From assembly GCA_020852055.1 (NCBI GenBank), contig JADZBP010000049.1:1-58443 (forward strand): a DNA stretch of 58,443 nt, read 5' to 3'. The stretch comes from Candidatus Latescibacterota bacterium (lineage in GTDB: Bacteria > Latescibacterota > UBA2968 > UBA8231). A program made the position numbers and the translations under genes. Positions 1 to 9,400 of this stretch are shown one piece after another (position 1 is the first letter of the stretch; every line of letters starts with the position of its first letter). The notes under the pieces are model-generated. The model searched no databases. It saw only the letters and a list, made by a program, of their open reading frames with translations, and had not been told where the DNA came from.

Positions 1-718
1 GCTCCTGCCCGTCGAGCAACTGCTGGCGCAGGGCCGCGGTTTCCAGGCCTTGGGCGCGGGCCTTGAGCGCCCATTCGAGCACCTGCAGGTCGCGCAGGCC
101 GCCCGGGCTTTCCTTGAGATTAGGCTCGAGCAGCTGCACCGAACCGCCCGCCTGGCTGCGGTCCTGATGCCACTGGCGCAGGGTGGCAACGGTCTGGCGG
201 GGCAGCTTGGCGAAGAGCTTCTGCTGGAACTCGGCAAAAAGCGCCGCGTCGCCGGCCAGCAGCCGGCCGTCCATCATCGCCGTGCGGGCATCCAGCTCCT
301 GGCGGGACATCTCCACCACCTCGGAGAGGGTGCGGCTGCTGTGGCCCACCTCGTTGAAGCCGGCGTCCCAGAGGGGCCGCAGCACCCCGGAGATGAAATG
401 GGCCTCCTTGTCCTTGGTCTTGGGGAAGAGGAAGAGCAGGTCCACATCGGAGTAGGGGCTCATCTCCTGGCGGCCGTACCCGCCCACCGCCACCAGGGCG
501 TGGGGTCCGGCGGGTGGCCCGGCCTCGGTATAGATCTGCAGCACCAGCGCGTCCACCAGGTCCGACAGGGCCTGCGCCGTGGCCATGCCGTCCGCCCCGC
601 TCTGGTGGGTGCCCCGGATCTGCTCCAGCTTCGCCCGCCAGAAGGCCCGTACCACCTCGGCCAGGGTCTTGCCCCCGCCCGCGGCTCGCGCCGCTCCCAG
701 TTCTTCCCTGAAACTCAT
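1..718 (-). CDS. glnD: [Protein-PII] uridylyltransferase / bifunctional GlnD, N-terminal part
   Basis: Nitrogen-status sensor that uridylylates and deuridylylates PII proteins. Only the first ~239 residues lie in the window; the 3' part is cut off at base 1. Visible: the nucleotidyltransferase loop GGYGRQEMSPYSDVDLLFL with the DVD catalytic acids, and the GlnD-typical EPNLKESPGGLRDLQ segment. The start is the ATG at 718-716, which overlaps the lon stop as ATGA, so the two genes are probably translationally coupled. The HD and ACT domains expected further on cannot be seen. The function of the nucleotidyltransferase half is well supported by family knowledge; coupling to lon is inference. Confidence 0.9.
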   Translation of the reverse strand, partial: MSFREELGAARAAGGGKTLAEVVRAFWRAKLEQIRGTHQSGADGMATAQALSDLVDALVLQIYTEAGPPAGPHALVAVGGYGRQEMSPYSDVDLLFLFPKTKDKEAHFISGVLRPLWDAGFNEVGHSSRTLSEVVEMSRQELDARTAMMDGRLLAGDAALFAEFQQKLFAKLPRQTVATLRQWHQDRSQAGGSVQLLEPNLKESPGGLRDLQVLEWALKARAQGLETAALRQQLLDGQE

Positions 719-3177
719 CGCCGTCCCCTGCCCTTCGCGGTGGTCTTGGCCTTGGGTCGAAGCTTGGCCTTCACCTTGTTTTTGGCTTTGGTTGCCACGG
801 CCGGCCCGACCCGCCGCGGGCGGCCCAGCAGGGCCAGCTCGATCACCTCGTCGAAGCGCTCGACCAGCTCGAAACGCATCTGCGCCCGGATCGGCGGCGG
901 GATCTCCTCCAGATCGTTGGCGTTGCGGGCCGGCAGGATCACCCGGCGGATGCCGGCGCGCTGGGCGGCCAGGACCTTGTCGCGAATTCCACCAACAGGT
1001 AATACCTTGCCGCGCAAGGTGATCTCCCCGGTCATTGCCACATCGCTCTTAACTGCCCGCCCAGTGAAGAGGGAGACCAGAGCCAGGGTGAGGGCCACCC
1101 CCGCCGAGGGCCCCTCCTTGGGGGTGGCGCCGGCAGGCACGTGGATGTGGATATCGGCATCGGCGAGGGCCTTGGCCTCCACCCCCCAGTCGCTGGCGCG
1201 GGTGCGCAGGTAGCTGAGGGCGGTGCGGGCCGATTCGCGCATCACCTCTCCCAGTTGCCCGGTGAGGATGAGTTGCTCCTTGCCCTGCATGCGGGTGGCT
1301 TCGATGAAGAGGATCTCCCCGCCCACCGCGGTGGCGGCCAGGCCGGTGACCACCCCCACCTCACCCTTGCCGGCAGCCGACTCGGCGAAGAAATGGGCCG
1401 GGCCCAGGTACTCCTCGAGTTCGCCGGCCTTGAGGTTGAAGCGCCGCCGCTTGCCCTCGACAATGCGCCGGGCCGCCTTTCGGCACAGGGCTCCCAGCTG
1501 GCGTTCGAGCTGGCGCAGGCCCGCCTCGCGGGTGTATTCCCCGATCAGCCGCCCCAGCGCCTCGTCGGCCAACTGCAACTGGCCGGGCTTGAGGCCGTGG
1601 CCCTCCACCTGGCGGGGCAGCAGGTGCCGGCGGGCGATCTGCAACTTCTCGTCGGGGGTATAACCGGGGATGGCGATCTCCTCCATGCGGTCGCGCAGGG
1701 CCGGGGGCACCGTGCCCATGAGGTTGGCGGTGGCGATGAAGAGCACCCGCGACAGGTCGAAAGGCACATCCAGGTAGTGGTCGACGAAGGTGTTGTTCTG
1801 CTCCGGGTCCAACACCTCCAGCAGCGCCGAAGCCGGGTCACCGCGGAAGTCGGCGCCCAGCTTGTCGATCTCGTCGAGCATGAAGACCGGGTTGTTGGCC
1901 CCGGCCTTGCGCAGGCCCTGGATGATACGGCCGGGCAGCGAGCCGATATAGGTGCGCCGGTGGCCGCGTATCTCCGCCTCGTCGTGCACCCCGCCCAGGG
2001 AGATGCGCAGGAACTTGCGGCCCATGGCGCGGGCGATGGAGCGCCCCAGCGAGGTCTTGCCCACTCCCGGCGGTCCGACAAAACACAGGATCGGCCCCTT
2101 GGTTTCCTGGCGCAGCCGGCGCACAGCCAGGAACTCCAGGATTCTATCCTTCACCTTCTCCAGGCCGTAGTGGTCCTCGGCCAGCACCCGGCCGGCGGCG
2201 GCCAGATCCAGGTCGTCCTGGGTGGAGGTGGCCCAGGGCAGGGCCAGCAACCAGTCGAGGTAGGTGCGCGACATCGAGAACTCGGGGGAGCTGCTGTTCA
2301 TCTGCTCCAGGCGGCGCAGCTCGCGTTCGGCGGCTTCGCGGGCCTCGGGCGAGAGCTGGGTGGATTCGACCTTGTTGCGCAGTTCCTCCCCCTCGGCCAG
2401 CTGCGGGTCCTCGCCCGAAAGCTCTTTCTGAATATGCTTAAGTTGCTCCCTCAAATAATACTCGCGCTGTGACTTACCTAGCTTCTCCTGAACCTGGGCC
2501 TGGATCTTGATGCCCACCTCGAGGATCTCTTGCTCGCGGGCCAGCAGCCCGGTCAGGTACTCGAGGCGCTGGGCCACGTCGAGCAATTCGAGCAGCTTCT
2601 GTTTTTCCTCGAGGGCCAGGTCCAGGTTGGAGACCACGAAGTCGGCCAGGCGACCGGGATGGTCGATATTCATGGCGATGATCTGCAGTTCCCGCGCCAT
2701 GTTCGGGGTCATCTCGAGGATGGCCTTGAACTGCCGGTGTACGGTGCGGCAGAGGGCCTGGATCTGGGTGGACTCGAGGTCGCCCTCGTCCTCCAGGCGC
2801 AGGATACGACCCCGCAGGAAGGGGCTTTCCTGGACCAGATCGCCCAGGCCGCAGCGCGACAGACCCTGGATGATCAGGCGCACGGTGCCGTCGGGCATCC
2901 GCCACAGTTTGTGGATCTTGGTGGCCGTGCCGGTCCGGTAGAGATCGGCGGCGCCGGCCTCCTCGGCGTCGAGGTTCTGCTGGGCGAAGATGGCCAGCAG
3001 GCCATTGCCTTCGGAGGCTGCCTCCAGGGTGCGCAGGGCGCGCGCCCCCCCGGCGGTGAGCTGGTGGGGCATGTAGGGATAGACGACGGTATGGCGCACC
3101 GGCAGGATGGGCATTTCGGCTGGCAGGCCGCCGGGCGGGGCCTCGACCACCGCGATGGGAAACTGGGATTCAGACAC
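715..3177 (-). CDS. lon: ATP-dependent Lon protease
   Basis: Cytosolic AAA+ serine protease that degrades misfolded and regulatory proteins. 820 residues, normal for LonA. In order: N-terminal LON substrate-binding domain (starting [12 protein letters not shown]), a coiled-coil linker around 220-300, the AAA+ module with Walker [10 protein letters not shown] near residue 370 and Walker [11 protein letters not shown], and the C-terminal protease with Ser691 in KEGPSAG and Lys734 in [10 protein letters not shown]. The Ser-Lys spacing of 43 matches E. coli Lon (S679/K722). Unusual: the last ~24 residues form a Lys/Arg-rich tail that might contact nucleic acid. The end overlaps glnD by 4 bases; the gene is divergent from hflX. 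Confidence 0.97.
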   Translation of the reverse strand: MSESQFPIAVVEAPPGGLPAEMPILPVRHTVVYPYMPHQLTAGGARALRTLEAASEGNGLLAIFAQQNLDAEEAGAADLYRTGTATKIHKLWRMPDGTVRLIIQGLSRCGLGDLVQESPFLRGRILRLEDEGDLESTQIQALCRTVHRQFKAILEMTPNMARELQIIAMNIDHPGRLADFVVSNLDLALEEKQKLLELLDVAQRLEYLTGLLAREQEILEVGIKIQAQVQEKLGKSQREYYLREQLKHIQKELSGEDPQLAEGEELRNKVESTQLSPEAREAAERELRRLEQMNSSSPEFSMSRTYLDWLLALPWATSTQDDLDLAAAGRVLAEDHYGLEKVKDRILEFLAVRRLRQETKGPILCFVGPPGVGKTSLGRSIARAMGRKFLRISLGGVHDEAEIRGHRRTYIGSLPGRIIQGLRKAGANNPVFMLDEIDKLGADFRGDPASALLEVLDPEQNNTFVDHYLDVPFDLSRVLFIATANLMGTVPPALRDRMEEIAIPGYTPDEKLQIARRHLLPRQVEGHGLKPGQLQLADEALGRLIGEYTREAGLRQLERQLGALCRKAARRIVEGKRRRFNLKAGELEEYLGPAHFFAESAAGKGEVGVVTGLAATAVGGEILFIEATRMQGKEQLILTGQLGEVMRESARTALSYLRTRASDWGVEAKALADADIHIHVPAGATPKEGPSAGVALTLALVSLFTGRAVKSDVAMTGEITLRGKVLPVGGIRDKVLAAQRAGIRRVILPARNANDLEEIPPPIRAQMRFELVERFDEVIELALLGRPRRVGPAVATKAKNKVKAKLRPKAKTTAKGRGRR

Positions 3178-3213
3178 GGGTTGGCTCCCTCGCTAATCGG
3201 CTTGTCCGCCTAG

Positions 3214-3255
3214 GGTATACCTTCGCTTGACAGGTGTCAAGGAGGCGGTCATATT
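3214..3255. promoter_or_regulatory. Divergent lon/hflX promoters sharing a palindromic -35 region
   Basis: TTGACAGGTGTCAA (3227-3240) is a 6-2-6 inverted repeat. Read forward, TTGACA (3227-3232) with a 17-base spacer reaches CATATT (3250-3255), facing hflX. Read in reverse, TTGACA (3240-3235) with 15 bases reaches TATACC (3219-3214), facing lon. The -35 elements are exact; both -10 elements are imperfect, so start sites are predictions. Confidence 0.6.
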
Positions 3256-3293
3256 CATCTTATACCCCCTGCACATGGAGTTGCTTACCCCTA

Positions 3294-4595
3294 TTGAGTG
3301 AACCTCTGTCGCCCCCTAGCCCGCAGCCCGTGCTGCTGGTCGGCGTCTCCCTGCCCAGCATCCCGGTCTGGGAAGCCGAGGACTCCCTCGACGAACTGAG
3401 CCGCCTGGCCCACACCGCCACCCTCCGCGAGGGGGCGCGGCTGCTCCAGAGCCGCGAACGCATCGATCCAACCTATTATATCGGCAAAGGCAAGGCTGGC
3501 GAACTCAAGCCGGCGGCCGAGGACTGCGGCGCCGGCCTGATCGTTTTCGACAACGACCTCTCGCCGGCGCAGATGCGCAACCTCGAAAAGTTGACTGGTC
3601 TGCGCATCCTCGACCGCAGCGGCCTGATCCTCGACATCTTTGCCCTGCACGCCCGCACCCATACGGCCCAGCTCCAGGTCGAACTGGCCCAGCTCAACTA
3701 CCTGCTGCCCCGCCTCACCCGCCAGTGGTCCCACCTGTCGCGCCAGGCCGGCGGCGGGGCCATCCGCGGCATGGGCGCGGCCGGGGTGCGCGGCCCGGGC
3801 GAAACCCAGTTGGAGACCGACCGCCGCCTGATCCGCCGGCGGGTCAACGAACTCAACCTGAAGTTGGAGCGCATCAGCGGGCAGTTGGCCACCAGCCGCA
3901 AGAACCGCCGCGAGCAATTCAAGGTGGCCCTGGTAGGTTATACCAACGCCGGCAAGTCCACCCTGATGCGCGCCCTCTCCGGGGCTCAGGTGCTGGTGGC
4001 CGACCAGCTCTTCGCCACCCTCGACTCCACCACCCGCGCCGTGCAACTGGAGCAGGGGCGCAAGATCCTGCTCACCGACACCGTGGGATTCATCCGGCGG
4101 CTGCCCCATCACCTCTTCGCCTCCTTCCACGCCACCCTGGAGGAAGCCCTGCAGGCCGACCTGCTCCTGCACGTGGTGGACATGAGTCACCCACATTACG
4201 AAAAGCAGCAGGAGACCGTTGCTGAGGTCTTGCGGGAGTTGGGTTTGGAGGATAAGCCGACCCTGCTGGTCTACAACAAGATCGACCGCATCGACCCCGG
4301 CGAGCAGGAGCGCCTGGCCCACCACTACGCCCAGCAGGCCGGGGCGGTGGCGGTCTCGGCCCTCGGCGGGGTGGGCCTGCGCATGTTGCGGGAAAAGATC
4401 CTCTACTACAGCCAGGAGGAGGAGGTCACGGTCGATCTCCAGATCCCCCAGCAGGAAGGCCGGCTGCTCTCGCAACTGCACCACCAGGGCGAGGTGCTCA
4501 CCCAGGCCTTTGCCGACGACCAGGTGCACCTGCGGGTCCGCCTCGACCGCTCGTGGGTGCGGCGCTGGCGCCTGGAGCGTTTCGCTCCGGGCTGA
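3294..4595 (+). CDS. hflX: GTPase HflX
   Basis: Ribosome-associated GTPase that splits stalled or stressed ribosomes. About 433 residues: the N-terminal HflX domain with the glycine-rich linker (QAGGGAIRGMGAAGVRGPGETQLETDRR region), then the G domain with G1 GYTNAGKST, G3 DTVGF and G4 NKID. The frame is open back to a GTG at 3234, but that codon lies inside the promoter and has no ribosome-binding site. I chose TTG 3294: it lies downstream of the predicted transcription start, has GGAG 13 bases ahead, and gives ~12 residues before the conserved PVLLVG strand, much as in E. coli HflX. GTG 3330 is a shorter alternative. The gene converges on the HD-domain gene, 6 bases apart. Confidence 0.93.
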   Translation: MSEPLSPPSPQPVLLVGVSLPSIPVWEAEDSLDELSRLAHTATLREGARLLQSRERIDPTYYIGKGKAGELKPAAEDCGAGLIVFDNDLSPAQMRNLEKLTGLRILDRSGLILDIFALHARTHTAQLQVELAQLNYLLPRLTRQWSHLSRQAGGGAIRGMGAAGVRGPGETQLETDRRLIRRRVNELNLKLERISGQLATSRKNRREQFKVALVGYTNAGKSTLMRALSGAQVLVADQLFATLDSTTRAVQLEQGRKILLTDTVGFIRRLPHHLFASFHATLEEALQADLLLHVVDMSHPHYEKQQETVAEVLRELGLEDKPTLLVYNKIDRIDPGEQERLAHHYAQQAGAVAVSALGGVGLRMLREKILYYSQEEEVTVDLQIPQQEGRLLSQLHHQGEVLTQAFADDQVHLRVRLDRSWVRRWRLERFAPG

Positions 4596-4601
4596 ACCCG
4601 G

Positions 4602-5189
4602 TCAGGGCAGTATCCACCCCCGCCGCACCGCTTCCTCGATCAGCTCGCTGGCCGCAGCCCAGAGGACCGGCGCCCCTTCCTCGATGTGGCGGTTGCGCTC
4701 GATGACCTGCGCCCGCCGCACCCCGTGCCGCCGCCAGGCCGCTCCTTCGGTGGCGAAATTGAGCAAGAGCGGCTGGTAGCGATCCAGCGCCGCCGCGTAC
4801 CGCGCCTCCGGGGTCTGCCGGGCCTCGAATTCCTCCCACAGCCCCCGCACCCGCGCCGCCTGGTCTGCCGGCAAGAGGCCAAAGATCCGCACCGCCGCCC
4901 GCTCCTCCCGCTCCGCCTTGGAGGCCTGGGCCGCCTCGTCGTACACGAAGGTATCCCCCGCGTCGATCTCGACCAGGTCGTGGATCAGGAGCATCTCCAC
5001 CACCCGCAAGAGCTCCACCGGCTCGGCGGCGTATTCGCGCAGCGTCAGCGCCATCAGGCCCAGATGCCAGGAGTGTTCGGCGTCGTTTTCGCGCCGGCCC
5101 TGCCCGCCGCTGACCAGGGTCTGCCGCAAAATCTGTTTGAGTTTGTCCACTTCGAGGATGAAACCCACCTGCGCTGCCAATCTCTCCAT
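4602..5189 (-). CDS. HD-domain hydrolase, YfbR/HDDC2-like 5'-deoxynucleotidase
   Basis: 195 residues. The HD signature is visible as EHSWHLGLMAL followed by LIHDLVEIDAGDT, the metal-binding His / His-Asp pattern of the YfbR-HDDC2 family, whose characterised members dephosphorylate deoxynucleoside monophosphates. Start ATG 5189 is supported by GGAGG six bases upstream. Substrate is inferred from family only. It follows the Lrp-type gene on the same strand but a strong terminator lies between them, so it should have its own promoter, which I did not identify. Confidence 0.82.
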   Translation of the reverse strand: MERLAAQVGFILEVDKLKQILRQTLVSGGQGRRENDAEHSWHLGLMALTLREYAAEPVELLRVVEMLLIHDLVEIDAGDTFVYDEAAQASKAEREERAAVRIFGLLPADQAARVRGLWEEFEARQTPEARYAAALDRYQPLLLNFATEGAAWRRHGVRRAQVIERNRHIEEGAPVLWAAASELIEEAVRRGWILP

Positions 5190-5206
5190 CACCCACCTCC
5201 GGCCAC

Positions 5207-5241
5207 AAAAATAGGGACTAGAGCCTTTCGGCTGTAGTCCC
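5207..5241 (-). terminator. Rho-independent terminator after the Lrp-type gene
   Basis: On the minus strand GGGACTA (5241-5235) pairs with TAGTCCC (5220-5214) around an inner AGCC/GGCT stem and a four-base GAAA loop, followed by TATTTTTG. One G-G mismatch interrupts the stem. The position right after the stop at 5263 fits termination of that gene. Confidence 0.85.
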
Positions 5242-5262
5242 CGACTGCGGGTGGAGCAGGGT

Positions 5263-5751
5263 TCAGGCGACGCGGACGTGCCGGCTGCCGGCGGCGGGCT
5301 CTTCGAGGGGCAGGTTGCGCTGGTCCTTGAGGGTCTGGAGCACAATCGAGGTCTTGGTCGAGCGCACGGTCCCGATGGCGTGCACCCCTTCCTGAAGCAG
5401 GCGACCGAGGGCCGCCGCGTCGGCGGTGCGCACCTTCACCAGATAGCCATCCTCGCCGGCCACCTGGTACACCTCCTGTACCTCCGGGAGCTGCGCCAGC
5501 AATTGTCCGGTGTCGGGCTGGCCGGGCCTTTCCTCGGTCTGGACGCAGATGAAGGCGACCAGGTTGAGCCCCAGGGCCCGGGGGTTGAGGCGCACCTCGT
5601 ACCCCTCGATCACCCCCTCGTCCTCCAGCCGGCGGGTGCGGGCGAAGACCGCCGAGGGGGCCATCTCCACCTGCCGGGCGATCTCGGCGTTGGGGGTCCT
5701 GGCGCTTTTCTGCATCAGCCCAAGGATCTTCAGGTCGATGGCGTCGATCAT
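5263..5751 (-). CDS. Lrp/AsnC family transcriptional regulator
   Basis: 162 residues. N-terminal winged helix-turn-helix (MIDAIDLKILGLMQKSAR, then NAEIARQVEMAPSAVFARTRRLEDEGVIEGY) followed by the RAM/AsnC ligand-binding domain. Members are DNA-binding octamers that sense amino acids or related small molecules. ATG 5751 was chosen because it matches the family N-terminus and has GAGG eight bases ahead; a GTG three codons upstream is possible. The C-terminus carries ~20 extra residues of unknown role. The lipoprotein gene lies 18 bases upstream, so the two may be one transcript. Ligand and targets unknown. Confidence 0.9.
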   Translation of the reverse strand: MIDAIDLKILGLMQKSARTPNAEIARQVEMAPSAVFARTRRLEDEGVIEGYEVRLNPRALGLNLVAFICVQTEERPGQPDTGQLLAQLPEVQEVYQVAGEDGYLVKVRTADAAALGRLLQEGVHAIGTVRSTKTSIVLQTLKDQRNLPLEEPAAGSRHVRVA

Positions 5752-5769
5752 CACCCTCACCTCAGTCCG

Positions 5770-6225
5770 CTAGGGTTGTCTGTGGTCGGCGAGAATCAGG
5801 TAGATGCCGTGTAACAGGGGCGCGGTTTCGTCCTTCCACACCCCCTCCCACTTCCTGGGGATGCGCAGTTCGACCTCCTGCCAGTTGCCGCTGGCCTGCC
5901 CTCTGGCCGCCAGCCCCCAGCCCAGGTTGCGGTACGCCTTTTCCTGATAGGCGAAGGTGTGCCGGGGCCGGTCGGAACCGACCAGCAGTTCGTCGACCGG
6001 GGTGGAGCGGGGCACGCGGAAACGCAGGCTGAAGTCGCGCTCGGTCTGCACCACCCTATAGGCGGTCAGCTTGGGGGCCCGCACCGCTTCCTCGCTGTCG
6101 CTGGGGGTGATGCGTTTGCCGGCCACCGCGCCGGCCTCGGCGTCCGGGGCGGTGGGGGAATGGCCGGAGCCACACCCGGCCAGGTACACCAGCGCACTCA
6201 TCACTGCCAGGGTCCAGGTCTTCAT
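5770..6225 (-). CDS. Small secreted lipoprotein, function unknown
   Basis: 151 residues. A lipoprotein signal peptide is clear: MKTW, a hydrophobic stretch, then the lipobox LAGC at residues ~17-20, so the mature protein should be lipid-anchored. ATG 6225 has GGAGG five bases upstream; the frame is open further upstream but without a better start. The rest (RFRVPRSTPVDELLVG, GLAARGQASGNWQEVELRIP) looks like a small beta-rich domain that I cannot assign. It sits directly upstream of the Lrp-type gene. Confidence 0.75.
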   Translation of the reverse strand: MKTWTLAVMSALVYLAGCGSGHSPTAPDAEAGAVAGKRITPSDSEEAVRAPKLTAYRVVQTERDFSLRFRVPRSTPVDELLVGSDRPRHTFAYQEKAYRNLGWGLAARGQASGNWQEVELRIPRKWEGVWKDETAPLLHGIYLILADHRQP

Positions 6226-6485
6226 CACACCCTCCTGTGGGTTTGGGGTTGCACTCGACAGGGGGTATCGCACAAAACATGCCAGACTCAACGCGGATGC
6301 GCCGAACTGGCTCAAGTGGCTGATAGGGATAGGTTTACGAAACAGGGAGGCGGAGGGATCGGCGAGGGTGGCGGCGTATACCGCCATTGACACCGATGGC
6401 GGGATCAGAGCCAGGTAACGCCAGGACAAGGGTTTGGGGCAGGCAACCGCGGTTTACACCCGGCCTGTTGCCACTGGTATACAGC

Positions 6486-9400
6486 CTACTTCACCAGTGC
6501 CATCTTGCGGACCTGCACCTGGTCCCCCACCCGCACCCGGCAGAAGTAGACCCCGCTGCCCACCGACTGGCCGCCCTGATCCAGCCCGTCCCATTCGGCG
6601 CGGTAGTATCCGGGCTTCATCGGTTCCTGCACCAGGGTGCGCACCCGCTGCCCCAGCAGGTCGTAGATCTCCACCGCCACCTGGGTCCCGCTGCGTTGGG
6701 CCAGCGGCACCGTATAGGGGATGGTGGTGCTGGGATTGAAGGGGTTGGGGTAGTTGGGGCCCAGGGTGAAGACCTGCGGCAGCGCCAGTTCGGTCGGGTC
6801 GTTGAGCAGTTGCATGCGGGTGCGTTCATAGGAGGAGGCGAGGAAGGTCCCCTCCCGGAGCTGCAGCGAGGCGGGGTACCCGTCGTGTTGGAGTTTGATG
6901 CGCAGGCGCAGCAATTCGCCCTCGCCGGCAGCGTACCAGATCCGGCCCCGGCGCGCCGCCGCCACGGCCACCCGGCCCGGCCCCTGCTCCACCCGCCGGC
7001 TGTACCCCTGCGGGTTGCCGCTGAAGATGCTGCCGGCGCTCAGGCTCTGGTCCACCACCTCCAACTCGGCCGGATCGTACTCCAACTCCAGGGCGTATCC
7101 GGCCAGGTCGCCCAGGCCGCGCGCCTGGAACACCAGTTCGATCTCTGCATCGCGCCGCCATTCCCCGGCAAAGGCCGGGGTGGTGATCTCGACGCCGGCC
7201 TCCAGGTTGTTGCGGCGGGCTGCCGGCTTGAAGACCGGCGGGGCGCCCGAACCGGTGGTGTTGCTGATGTTGGAGCTGGTCAGGGTCAGGTCCTCGACGC
7301 CGACGCGCAGGTCGTTGTTGAGGTCGGCGGACTTGAAGTACGCGGCGCTGGTATTGGTGCCCCAGGCTGCGTCGATGGCGTTGATGTCGTCCTCGTCGAT
7401 CTCGTTGTCTTCGGTGACGTCGCCCGCCTTCAGTTCCCGGCCCTCCTGCCCCAGCAGGAAGGAGGCGTCGCCGCGCACGTCGGAGGCGAAGAGACCGTGG
7501 CTGCTGGTCAGGGTCAGCACCTCGCCGTTGCGCACCAGGATGGTGTCGGTCCGGCCGCTCAGGTGGCTGGTGTCCTTCACCGTCAGCACATAGCGGCCCG
7601 AAGGCACACTGTACAGGGTCAGAGCCCCGGAGGAACTGGTCTGCACCTCCACGGTGTCGGTGGTGCTGCTCAGATCGTCGTTGGCCGAGCGGAAACGGCT
7701 CTCCACCACGTCGGTGGTGCTGCCCGGCAGGCGCAGGTGTACGTCGAGCAGGGTCGAATGATTGCCGTTGCCGATGGGTGAGGAACGGCCCTCCAACAGC
7801 ACCGTGGCCTCGATGCGCCCACGCCCCACCGTCTGCACCTGGGCGCTTTGCATCGACATGCCGGTGCTCTTCTTGAGGGTCACCGAGTTGCCCACCAGGT
7901 TGAGGGCCGAGGTGTCGTCGAATTTGATGCTGTAGGTGCCCGAGGCGCTGTTGCCGATCACCACCTGAAAACTGGCCAGGCGCACCGGATCGGCGGCCGT
8001 GCCCAGCAATTCGCCGCCCGGCTTGGTCTTGGTGAACTTCAGTTTGGTGCTCGAGGTGGTGTTCTCCACCACCGAACCGCCGCTCATCGCCACCCCCAGG
8101 TCGGTGAAGGGGCTGCCGGAGTTGACCACCGACAGGGCCGTGCTCTGCAGATCCACCACGGCGCTGACCACCTCGGCGGCCACACCGCCCGACTGCACCA
8201 GGATCTCGAAGGTAAGGGTGTCCCCCACCCCGACCACGGCCCGGCTGGGGCTGAGGGAGAGATGCGGGCTGAGCCCGGAGCCGGCCTTGACCACCAGCGC
8301 GTTCGAGGCCTGGCTCAGTTGCCCGGTGGTGTTGTCCGAGAAGGTGGGATCGGCGCTGATGCCCGCGTACACGGTGTAGGTGCCCTCGGTCAGGGCAAAG
8401 GTGCTGGTCTTGGTGTCCCAGTTATAGGTATTGTTGCCGCTCTCCCGCAGGCTGGTGAGGGTGCCGGCCGTGGTGCCGTCGCTGCTGTTGAGGATCACCG
8501 GATGGGCCGCCTCCACCGCCTGCAGGGTGGTCAGGCCGCTGGTGGTGGCCGCATACAGGCGGATATAGGCGTCGTCGGTGCTGGCCCCGTCGTCCACCAG
8601 ATAGTCATCCCAGTCGAGGCGGATGATATCCCCCTGCCCGATCTCCGGCATGCGGGTCTTGAGCAGGATGTGCGGGGTATGGGTGACCACCAGCGACCCC
8701 CCTCGCGAGACCTGCACGTTGCCGGCCCCGTCGGAGACCACCGCGTAGAGCCAGACCCGGGTGCCGCTGACCGGCACGCTGTTGGCCGGGCTGCGCAGGT
8801 TCCAGCTGTACAGGTCGCTGGGCCCGTCGCTGTTCTCGGTCAGGCCGCTGACGATCAGCCGGGTGTCGGTGTCGCCGGTCAGGGAGGTGGCCGAAGCCCC
8901 GGCGTCGGTGGAGTGGTCGGTGACTGCCGGGTCGTCGGTGGTGAAATAGAGATCGATGGTGGCGTTGTGGTCCAGGTCCTGGTCCCCCGGCCCCTTCTGC
9001 CACTGAACGGTGTAGATGGGCTGCGAGCGGCTGAAAACCTGGCGCTGGGTGTCGCGGGCCGGCTCGTAGAAGACAAAGGAGGGCGAGTGGCGCAGCACCA
9101 GCGCCCCGGTGCTGTTGCCCACCACCGCGCTCACCGAGTCGCTGGCCACCGCGTACAGGTAGTAAAGCCCCTGCGGGATCAGCGGCGAGCGGATATCCCA
9201 GCTGTACTCGTGGTCGTGGCTGCTCAGCGAGGTGGTGGCGGTGATGGCAGTGCCGCGGGTGCCGGCCACACTCTTGCCCAGCACAAAATTCTGGCTGGGG
9301 TAGGTGCCTTTGGCCGAAAGCGAGGTGATGCCGGTGGCCGCCGCGTAGAAGAGCTGCACCCGGGCCTGGCTGTCATAATCGACCACGCTGAAATCCAGAT

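Noticed and set aside
6226-6485. Possible terminator after giant gene A (GGCAAC...GTTGCC)
   Set aside because: Six-bp stem with a 19-base loop and no T-run; too weak to report as a feature.
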